NCBI GenBank assembly: GCA_964594775.1
Contig: CAZQNO010000077.1
Coordinates: forward strand, 1-11,793
Length of the DNA stretch: 11,793 bases
Direction: 5' to 3'
Source of the DNA: CAYFVU01 sp964594775
Lineage (GTDB): Bacteria > Spirochaetota > Spirochaetia > DSM-16054 > Sediminispirochaetaceae
The position numbers were made by a program, and so were the translations under genes. Below the pieces are notes generated by a model, which saw only the letters and a program-made list of their open reading frames with translations, did no database searches and was not told the DNA's origin. Each line of letters starts with the position of its first letter. The first letter of the stretch is position 1. Positions 6,759 through 11,793 of this stretch are shown here, in pieces.

Positions 6759-6791
6759 GTATATTTATACAGAAAAGTTGTATATTTATTG
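6759..6791. promoter_or_regulatory. Pair of AT-rich operator-like palindromes in the divergent promoter region
   Basis: GTATATTTAT occurs at 6759-6768 and 6780-6789, exactly 21 bp start to start, two helical turns. The first copy is a perfect palindrome, GTATA-TT-TATAC (6759-6770); the second (GTATA-TT-TATTG) is degenerate on one side. Both lie 20-50 bp upstream of the candidate ABC promoter, where an activator would bind, and between it and the regulator gene. Binding by that regulator is inference. Confidence 0.45.
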
Positions 6792-6855
6792 TGCATACGG
6801 GCGAAAAGGCGTGTACTGGAAGAGGCTCGGATTTTCCGTTATACTCGATACCGTC

Positions 6856-7659
6856 ATGCCGAAAAGCGTTGAAGAGCTGCTTCCCATTTTCAAGGGCCTC
6901 GGAATTACCGAATACGAGGCAAAGGTCTACCTCTCTCTCCTCACTCAGCATCCCTCTTCGGCCTACACCATTTCACAAATTTCGATGGTCCCCCACTCTC
7001 GGGTCTACGACGTTACCCGGCGCCTGATAAACCGCGGGCTGGTAGTCTCGACGGGGACGAAGCCGGAGATGTTCAGTCCCCTTTCTCCCGACGAGCTGGT
7101 GCGAAAATTGGAAAAGGAGTATCGAAAGTATACCACCGAGCTGGAAGAGAAACTGGCCGATTTTAAGTTCCACTCGGACTTCGATCCGGTGTGGAACCTT
7201 GCGGATCCCGAAGAGGTCTATGAGACGACCGTCCGTATTCTTTCCGAGGCACGGCGGACCGTCTATGTCGGGATATGGGAGCAGGATTTGGAGAGAATCG
7301 AAGAGAGCCTCCGGACCGCCGAAAACCGCGGCGTAAAATTATTTATTCTGCTGTACGGAAAGAGAGACATGGATTTCGGCACACTCTATCGCCATGAGAC
7401 GGAGAATCTGCCGATGAACGAGGTCCTGGGGCGGTCGATCGACTGCACGGTAGATTCGCGTTGGTGCATCAGCGGCCGTTTTGGAAGGGAAGAGCCTTGC
7501 CGGGTAGTGTGGACCCGTAACAAGGGTCTCGTGCACACGGTGGAAAGCTATCTTCGCCACGACCTCTATCTCGCCGAGATCGAGCGGGATTTTGACGGCG
7601 AGATCGAACGACGCTACGGGAAGAACCTCTCCTCTCTCCGAGAAAAATTTCTCGGCTAA
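6856..7659 (+). CDS. TrmB-family winged-helix transcriptional regulator
   Basis: The 267-aa product has an N-terminal TrmB-type DNA-binding domain (about 5-75): IFKGLGITEYEAKVYLSLLT, AYTISQISMVPHSRVYDVTRRLINRGLVV, followed by a charged coiled-coil-like stretch (about 83-103, KLEKEYRKYTTELEEKL). The C-terminal half (about 113-267) resembles the TrmB effector / phospholipase D-like fold, with VYVGIWEQDLERIEESL and NRGVKLFILLYG. TrmB proteins usually sense sugars, but its position divergent from an amino acid importer suggests local control of that operon. The ATG at 6856 gives the standard family N-terminus; the frame extends upstream to a TTG at 6778 without family similarity. No Shine-Dalgarno precedes the ATG, and a TATACT hexamer at 6840-6845 would allow a leaderless or near-leaderless mRNA. 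Its last codons form a perfect palindrome (7638-7655). Confidence 0.85.
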   Translation: MPKSVEELLPIFKGLGITEYEAKVYLSLLTQHPSSAYTISQISMVPHSRVYDVTRRLINRGLVVSTGTKPEMFSPLSPDELVRKLEKEYRKYTTELEEKLADFKFHSDFDPVWNLADPEEVYETTVRILSEARRTVYVGIWEQDLERIEESLRTAENRGVKLFILLYGKRDMDFGTLYRHETENLPMNEVLGRSIDCTVDSRWCISGRFGREEPCRVVWTRNKGLVHTVESYLRHDLYLAEIERDFDGEIERRYGKNLSSLREKFLG

Positions 7660-7665
7660 TAGGCG

Positions 7666-7833
7666 AAAGCAATATTTAGTGGTTCAAATGTTGTGTTTTT
7701 TGTGCCACCATCTGTAGTACACTATCTTTGAGCGAGAATTTAACCGTTTTGAACGAGCTAAAGCGCGGCAAATCAGAACTCTCAGAGAATTACCTGGAAA
7801 ATGCACAACATTTGAACCACTAAAAAAGCAATA
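7666..7833. mobile_element. MITE-like element with 21-bp terminal inverted repeats and 9-bp target duplication
   Basis: The element spans 7675-7824 (150 bp). Its ends are perfect 21-bp inverted repeats, 7675-7695 and 7804-7824, both containing GTGGTTCAAATGTTGTG or its complement. Directly outside both ends stands the same 9-mer AAAGCAATA (7666-7674 and 7825-7833), the expected target-site duplication. The 108-bp interior has no complete gene. A start-less frame (7718-7831) reads FEREFNRFERAKARQIRTL and onward through the right repeat to a TAG at 7832-7834, perhaps a remnant of a parent transposase or a chance frame. A parent insertion sequence would have the same ends; I cannot name its family. 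It lies 15 bp after the regulator stop and 12 bp before the -35 element of the next gene. Confidence 0.85.
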
Positions 7834-7845
7834 GACTTTTTCAGC

Positions 7846-7874
7846 TTGACAATCGGCGTCGTCTTGGTAATAGT
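7846..7874 (+). promoter_or_regulatory. Promoter of the COG2403-type GTPase gene
   Basis: A perfect TTGACA (7846-7851) is followed after 17 bp by AATAGT (7869-7874, a 4-of-6 match to TATAAT). It is the best -35 hexamer in the window and is placed about 30 nt before the ribosome binding site (AAGGAG, 7895-7900) and ATG at 7906. The transposable element ends just upstream and leaves it intact. Confidence 0.6.
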
Positions 7875-7894
7875 GTTATTACTCAAGTAGTAAC
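7867..7894. promoter_or_regulatory. Overlapping palindromes at the promoter and start site, probable operator
   Basis: GTAATA-4-TATTAC (7867-7882) is a perfect palindrome covering the -10 region. It shares its right arm with a second one, GTTATTAC-4-GTAGTAAC (7875-7882, 7887-7894; one mismatch). Three regularly spaced half-sites across a -10 and transcription start suggest repressor binding. The second hairpin could also form in the mRNA just before the ribosome binding site. The regulator is unknown. Confidence 0.45.
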
Positions 7895-7905
7895 AAGGAG
7901 CGGAT

Positions 7906-9234
7906 ATGGCCAAGAGAAAAATCATTATCGTCGGTGCGGCGGGAAGAGACTTCCACAATTTCAATATGCTGTACAGGCAAGACGAGAGCTGCGAAGTCGC
8001 TGCCTTTACCGCGGCGCAGATTCCGAATATCGAGGGAAGAAGGTACCCGGCGGAGCTGGCCGGTCCCCTCTATATGTACGGTATCCCCATAGTCGAGGAG
8101 AAACAGCTTCCGGAACTGGTTTCACGAGAACGGGCGGCGGGGCATGCGGTAGACGTGGTCTTCTCCTATTCGGACATTCCTCATCAACACGTTATGCGTA
8201 TCGGTTCTCTAGCCATGGCGAAGGGGGCGCGGTTCATCCTTCCCTCGCCGGAGGAGACGATGATCCGTTCCTCAAAACCCGTCGTGTCGATCTGCGCCGT
8301 CCGTACCGGCTGCGGGAAGTCGCAGACGACCAGGGCCGTCTCGGACGCCCTTACCGATAGAGGCAAGAAGGCGGTGGCGATTCGCCATCCCATGCCCTAC
8401 GGCAATCTTGCCGCCCAGAAGCTCCAGCGCTACGCAGAAATGGAGGATTTAAAAACGTATGACTGTACCATCGAGGAGATGGAGGAGTACGAGCCCCACA
8501 TAGACCGCGGCAGGGTCATCTATGCCGGGGTCGATTACGAGGCCATTACGCGGGAGGCGGAAAAGGAGGCCGATGTACTCGTCTGGGACGGAGGCAATAA
8601 CGACACTCCCTTTCTCAAGCCGGACATAGAGATCGTCGTCGTCGATCCGCACAGGGTCGGCCACGAGCTGAACTATCATCCGGGTACCACCAACTTCCTG
8701 CGGGCCGATGTCTTCGTGATCAACAAGATCGACTCCGCTGACCCCGCGAATGTCGAGCGGCTCATCGAGCACTGCCGGACCCATAATCCTCAGGCGGAAA
8801 TCATCAAGGCCGAGTCGGTCATCACGGTCGATGACCCCTCGATCATCGAGGGAAAGCACGTTTTAGTCGTGGAGGACGGGCCGACCCTAACCCACGGGGA
8901 GATGAAGATAGGGGCCGGAACGGTGGCCGCCGAGCGAAGCGGCGCTGCAGGTTTCGTCGACCCCCGCGGCACGGCGCGCGGAACGATAAAGGACACCTTC
9001 GAGAAGTATCCGGACATCGGCATCCTCCTGCCGGCAATGGGCTATGGAGAGCGGCAGATAAAGGACCTGGAAGAGACCATCAATTCCTCCGCTGCAGAGG
9101 CCGTAGTGATTGCCACGCCGATAGATTTGGCGAGGGTAATCAAGCTGGAGAAACCTGCTACTCGGGTGCGCTATGAACTGGATGACGGGGCGAAGAAGCG
9201 GCTCGGGGAAATAGTAGAAGAAAAATTCGGCTAG
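7906..9234 (+). CDS. COG2403-type GTPase, cyclic 2,3-diphosphoglycerate synthetase-like
   Basis: The 442-aa protein has a Rossmann-like N-terminus (KIIIVGAAGRDFHNFNMLYR, residues 5-24), then a P-loop RTGCGKSQT at 133-141, a Walker-B-like VWDGGNND at about 226-233, and NKID at 273-276 (GTPase G4-like). This arrangement matches the COG2403 group that includes archaeal cyclic 2,3-diphosphoglycerate synthetase. In the archaea that enzyme makes a thermoprotectant from 2,3-diphosphoglycerate; most bacterial members have no proven function, so the enzyme name should not be transferred uncritically. The start is well supported by AAGGAG 5 nt before the ATG and by the upstream promoter. The C-terminal part ends ATRVRYELDDGAKKRLGEIVEEKFG. 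The gene is monocistronic and convergent with nifU, with only 12 nt between stops. Confidence 0.8.
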   Translation: MAKRKIIIVGAAGRDFHNFNMLYRQDESCEVAAFTAAQIPNIEGRRYPAELAGPLYMYGIPIVEEKQLPELVSRERAAGHAVDVVFSYSDIPHQHVMRIGSLAMAKGARFILPSPEETMIRSSKPVVSICAVRTGCGKSQTTRAVSDALTDRGKKAVAIRHPMPYGNLAAQKLQRYAEMEDLKTYDCTIEEMEEYEPHIDRGRVIYAGVDYEAITREAEKEADVLVWDGGNNDTPFLKPDIEIVVVDPHRVGHELNYHPGTTNFLRADVFVINKIDSADPANVERLIEHCRTHNPQAEIIKAESVITVDDPSIIEGKHVLVVEDGPTLTHGEMKIGAGTVAAERSGAAGFVDPRGTARGTIKDTFEKYPDIGILLPAMGYGERQIKDLEETINSSAAEAVVIATPIDLARVIKLEKPATRVRYELDDGAKKRLGEIVEEKFG

Positions 9235-9246
9235 GGTTTCGGCGGC

Positions 9247-10233
9247 CTAAGAGGCGCTGACCACGATGCTTTCTGAGAGCTTCTCCTGGAGGGTCTTTTC
9301 GATGAACCCGAGGGTCACCGACTGGGCGCCGGCACAGCTGCGGCATGCCCCGGCGTAGGCGAGCATCACCAGGGTCCGCTCTCCTTCGGTTTTGATGTCC
9401 ACGACCTCGACATTGCCGCCGTCGGCGGCGAGGCGGGGCCTCACCTCCTCGTCGAGAAGCTGCTCAATTGCCTTGTGTGTGTCGATGATGTTCAGTTCGT
9501 CGAAAGACTTTTGCTCTAGCGTGCCGCCGTCGTAAGTTTCGGCCGCACCGCGTCTCTCTGCTTCCATCTCCGCCCGCACTTCCTTCAGGATGTCCACGAG
9601 ATAGTACTTCCTCGTTTCGTGGCCGCCGGGACGCACGCAGGACTTGCAGAAGGCCCCCGCCTTGGTGTAGTTGCTTATCTCCTCCACGCTCTTTAGGTCG
9701 TTGAGCCGGATAATCTCCTTGACGGTACCGAGGGAGACGCGGGCGCACTCGCAGACGATCTCTTCGTTCTCCAGCTCATCGACTCCCACCCCTTTGTAGA
9801 TGCTCACCGCCCGTTTGATCACGTCGTAGGCCATCACGCTGCAGTGCATTTTCTGCGGCGGTATGGCCGCCTGGTCGATCTCGTCCCGCAGGGCGTGCTC
9901 CACGTCGAGGTTGGTGATCTGCAGCGCCTCGTCGGCGGTCTTGCCGATGCACATCTCGGCCATAACGTCGCTCGAGGCGATGGCCGTACCGCAGCCGAAG
10001 GTCTTGTAACGGGCCTCGAGTATCTTGTCGGTTTCCGGATCGAAGACGAGGGTAAGGCGAATCGCGTCTCCGCAGGCCTCCGCGCCGTGGTCCGCGACGA
10101 CGAGTCGGCCGCCTAAGGCCTTTGCATCTTCTTCGCTCAATTCGCCGAAGAAGCGCGGACCGGCCATTCGCTCGTTCACCTTGTTCGAGTACTGCTCCCA
10201 AAGAGAGCCGCCGATTAGGTCATTCTTTGCCAT
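9247..10233 (-). CDS. nifU: Fe-S cluster assembly scaffold NifU (three-domain)
   Basis: NifU receives sulfur from NifS, builds [2Fe-2S]/[4Fe-4S] clusters and hands them to apoproteins. The 328-aa product is the full modular form. The N-terminal IscU-like domain (about 12-148) has Cys54 (ACGD, with Asp56), Cys81 (FGCGTAIASSD) and Cys131 (KMHCSVMAYD). The central BFD-like [2Fe-2S] domain (about 155-215) has Cys161, Cys163, Cys196 and Cys199. The C-terminal NifU domain (about 255-320) has CRSC at Cys297/Cys300. All cluster ligands are present. The N-terminal segment RFFGELSEEDAKALGGRLVVADHGAEACGD resembles the housekeeping NifU of Helicobacter/Campylobacter as I recall it, rather than the nitrogen-fixation form. 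GAGGAG precedes the ATG by 6 nt, and the nifS stop TGA lies directly against it, so translation is coupled. Confidence 0.95.
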   Translation of the reverse strand: MAKNDLIGGSLWEQYSNKVNERMAGPRFFGELSEEDAKALGGRLVVADHGAEACGDAIRLTLVFDPETDKILEARYKTFGCGTAIASSDVMAEMCIGKTADEALQITNLDVEHALRDEIDQAAIPPQKMHCSVMAYDVIKRAVSIYKGVGVDELENEEIVCECARVSLGTVKEIIRLNDLKSVEEISNYTKAGAFCKSCVRPGGHETRKYYLVDILKEVRAEMEAERRGAAETYDGGTLEQKSFDELNIIDTHKAIEQLLDEEVRPRLAADGGNVEVVDIKTEGERTLVMLAYAGACRSCAGAQSVTLGFIEKTLQEKLSESIVVSAS

Positions 10234-10245
10234 TATATATGCTCC

Positions 10246-11454
10246 TCATCCGGCGGTGCTGATGTGCCGGAGGCGCTCCACGCTTTCACGGAAGGCCTGT
10301 ATGCTGTAGTCTATCTCCTCTTCCGTGGTAAAGCGGGAGAGGGAGAGGCGGATGCCCGTGTGGGCCAGCTCGCTGCCGAGGCCCATGGCGACAAAGGTTG
10401 GATTCGCCTCGAGGGTCTCGGAGGCGCATGCGCTGCCCGTGCTCGCCGCGATCCCCTTTCTGTTCAGGTCCCAAATGAGGGCCTCTCCTTCCACGCCTCG
10501 GATGCTCGCCAGGATGGTGTTCGGCGTCCTGGCATCCCGGTCTCCGAGGATGAAGATACCCTCAATGTCCGCGATGCCGTCTTCGAGACGGTCGCGAAGG
10601 CGGCGGACCTCCGTCGCTTCATAGGGAAGATTATCCACCGCCAGTTCCATCGCCAGGCCCATCCCGATGAGATAGGGAACATTGACCGTTCCCGCCCGGT
10701 GTCCGCCCATCTGATGTCCGCCGTGCAGCAGGGGAGTGAGGGCGTGTTCTCCGCCGGCCGCCTCGGCTGCCTTCTTCAGTATTTCCAGAGCGCCGGAGCG
10801 GATGAAAAGGCCGCCGATTCCCTTCGGTGCGTGGAACTTATGACCGCTAAAGGTGAGAAAGTCCACCGGCACTTCCTGTAGATTAACGGGCACTTTTCCT
10901 ATGACCTGGGCGGCGTCGCTGTGGAAGAGTACTCCCCGCTCTCTGCAGTAGGCTGCCAGTTCCTTTATGGGAAAGAGGAGACCCGTTTCGTTGTTTGCCC
11001 ACATGATGCTGACCAGGGCCGTTTTTTCCGGGTCGAGATAAGGGTCGAGGGTTTCGACGTCGACGATACCCTTCTCGTTGACCGGAAGATAGTGCACCTT
11101 CACGCCGAGGTCTTCGAGAAAGCGGCCGGCCTCCATCACGCAGGGATGCTCTACCGAAGTGGTGATGATCTCGCTCTTGCTTCCGCCGCGGATGAGGGAG
11201 TGGTAGACTCCCTTCAGCACGTGGTTGTTGCCTTCGCTGGCGCAGCTGTTGATGATCACATCGTCTTCGTCGCCTGCACCGATTCCCGCGTAGATACGGT
11301 CGAAGGCAAGCTTCATGTAGGGATGAACCTCGGTCCCGAAGCTGTGGAGTGAGTTGGGGTTGCCGTACATCTCCGAGAAAAAGGGAAACATCGCGTCGGT
11401 GATTTTGGGATCGACGATGGTGGTGGCGTTATTGTCGAGATATATGCGTTCCAT
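10246..11454 (-). CDS. nifS: Cysteine desulfurase NifS
   Basis: This PLP enzyme converts cysteine to alanine and passes the persulfide sulfur to NifU in the cytoplasm. The 402-aa product starts with the family motif YLDNNATT (5-12). The PLP-binding lysine is Lys206 in SGHKFHAPKG, with Asp180 and Gln183 (HSDAAQ) and His103 (VEHP) as cofactor residues. The active-site cysteine is Cys343 in STGSACASE. The order and wording (MWANNETGLLFPI, EALIWDLNRKGIAASTGSACASETLEANP) closely follow the Helicobacter-type NifS as I recall it. An apparent insertion of about 15 residues near 222-238, before PLLHGG, sets it apart. The ATG at 11454 has an AGGAAGGA site just upstream. It is the first gene of the nifS-nifU operon; nifU follows after 12 nt. 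Confidence 0.95.
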   Translation of the reverse strand: MERIYLDNNATTIVDPKITDAMFPFFSEMYGNPNSLHSFGTEVHPYMKLAFDRIYAGIGAGDEDDVIINSCASEGNNHVLKGVYHSLIRGGSKSEIITTSVEHPCVMEAGRFLEDLGVKVHYLPVNEKGIVDVETLDPYLDPEKTALVSIMWANNETGLLFPIKELAAYCRERGVLFHSDAAQVIGKVPVNLQEVPVDFLTFSGHKFHAPKGIGGLFIRSGALEILKKAAEAAGGEHALTPLLHGGHQMGGHRAGTVNVPYLIGMGLAMELAVDNLPYEATEVRRLRDRLEDGIADIEGIFILGDRDARTPNTILASIRGVEGEALIWDLNRKGIAASTGSACASETLEANPTFVAMGLGSELAHTGIRLSLSRFTTEEEIDYSIQAFRESVERLRHISTAG

Positions 11455-11474
11455 TATCCTTCCTATTCATTAGT

Positions 11475-11503
11475 AATATAATCATAATAATGGGTTCTGT
11501 CCA
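11475..11503 (-). promoter_or_regulatory. Sigma70-like promoter of the nifS-nifU operon
   Basis: On the minus strand TGGACA (11503-11498) and TATATT (11480-11475) are separated by exactly 17 bp, each a 5-of-6 match to consensus. Transcription would begin near 11468, giving a very short leader before the ATG at 11454. No IscR-type operator was recognised with confidence, although the spacer is AT-rich and partly symmetrical. Confidence 0.65.
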
Positions 11504-11545
11504 GTCCAGGGTTTAAATGAAGGTCTTTGTGGACCGATTAGGTTC

Positions 11546-11793
11546 CTATTCTGTTACCCGGTGTTTCGGCACGCGGCCTTCGATGAAATCGACCACCGCA
11601 TCCACCGATCCGAGCTGCATGCCCAGTTTCCCCGCGTCGGTGTCGGAAGCCACGTGAGGGCTGGCGATGATGTTGAGGCCCTCTAAGGAGAGGTCCGGAT
11701 GCTCCCAGACTTCGTCTATGCCGTAGCCCCAGAGCCGGCCGTCCCGCACGGCCCGCCAGACCGTCCTGTTGTCGACGAGCATGCTGCGGGCGC
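11546..11793 (-). CDS. D-2-hydroxyacid dehydrogenase (SerA-like), C-terminal part, cut by the window end
   Basis: Only the last 82 or so codons are inside the window; the frame stays open through 11793, so the Met at 11782 is internal and not a start. The segment follows the C-terminal part of the NAD-binding domain of D-isomer-specific 2-hydroxyacid dehydrogenases: ARSMLVDNRTVWRAVRDGRLWGYGIDEVWEHP aligns with the family's AR-GG-LVDE-AL--AL--G-I-GAGLDVF--EP, and NIIASPHVASDT carries the catalytic His. The usual GG after AR is SM here, and GLDV is GIDE. 3-Phosphoglycerate dehydrogenase is a possible role but cannot be separated from other members on this fragment. It lies 91 nt upstream of nifS on the same strand, and nifS has its own promoter. 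Confidence 0.8.
   Translation of the reverse strand, partial: ARSMLVDNRTVWRAVRDGRLWGYGIDEVWEHPDLSLEGLNIIASPHVASDTDAGKLGMQLGSVDAVVDFIEGRVPKHRVTE

Noticed and set aside
7638..7655. Perfect 8-bp palindrome CCGAGAAA-AA-TTTCTCGG at the end of the TrmB-type gene
   Set aside because: It lies inside the coding region, has a very tight loop and no T-run after it. It could be a weak terminator, but codon choice explains it as well.
11517..11545. Small GGTC/GACC hairpin after the dehydrogenase gene as a terminator
   Set aside because: Only four base pairs and no T-run; not enough to call.

Overview
The window (about 11.8 kb, moderately GC-rich, tightly packed genes) looks like ordinary chromosome of a spirochaete-like bacterium. 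That assignment is inferred from protein style: a substrate-binding lipoprotein fused to a CsgG-like domain, an exported MsrA-MsrB fusion, and a housekeeping NifS/NifU pair of the type I recall from epsilonproteobacteria and some anaerobes. No rRNA, tRNA, CRISPR array or phage gene was seen.

Layout. Positions 1-341 hold the probable end of an upstream + strand gene, an inverted repeat, a clear rho-independent terminator and the leader of the first complete gene. At 342-1607 (+) is an exported methionine sulfoxide reductase MsrA-MsrB fusion. A long GC-rich hairpin separates it from a convergent gene at 1687-3327 (-), a lipoprotein joining a type-1 periplasmic binding domain to a CsgG-like domain. 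Positions 3420-3705 (-) hold two overlapping small reading frames. Joined by a one-base shift, they read as one transmembrane segment plus an MscS-type beta domain. From 6667 down to 3728 (-) runs a complete polar amino acid ABC importer operon: binding lipoprotein, permease, ATPase, permease. Divergent from it, at 6856-7659 (+), is a TrmB-type regulator. The shared intergenic region carries two AT-rich near-palindromes exactly 21 bp apart.

The most striking non-coding feature is at 7666-7833. A 150-bp element with perfect 21-bp terminal inverted repeats is flanked by a perfect 9-bp direct repeat, the signature of a MITE-like transposable element and its target-site duplication. It sits just upstream of a good promoter for 7906-9234 (+), a COG2403-type GTPase related to cyclic 2,3-diphosphoglycerate synthetase. 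This promoter overlaps a cluster of palindromic half-sites.

The right part (-) is a nifS-nifU operon (11454 down to 9247) with its own sigma70-like promoter and a nifS stop codon that touches the nifU ribosome binding site. It probably assembles general Fe-S clusters, since no nitrogenase gene is visible. The window ends in the C-terminal part of a D-2-hydroxyacid dehydrogenase (SerA-like).

Functionally, the region combines envelope oxidative repair (MsrAB), nutrient uptake with a linked regulator, and Fe-S cluster assembly. No wholly new multi-gene system is evident. The best leads are the MITE-like element, the split MscS-like mini gene, the binding-protein/CsgG fusion, and the three-cysteine MsrAB.
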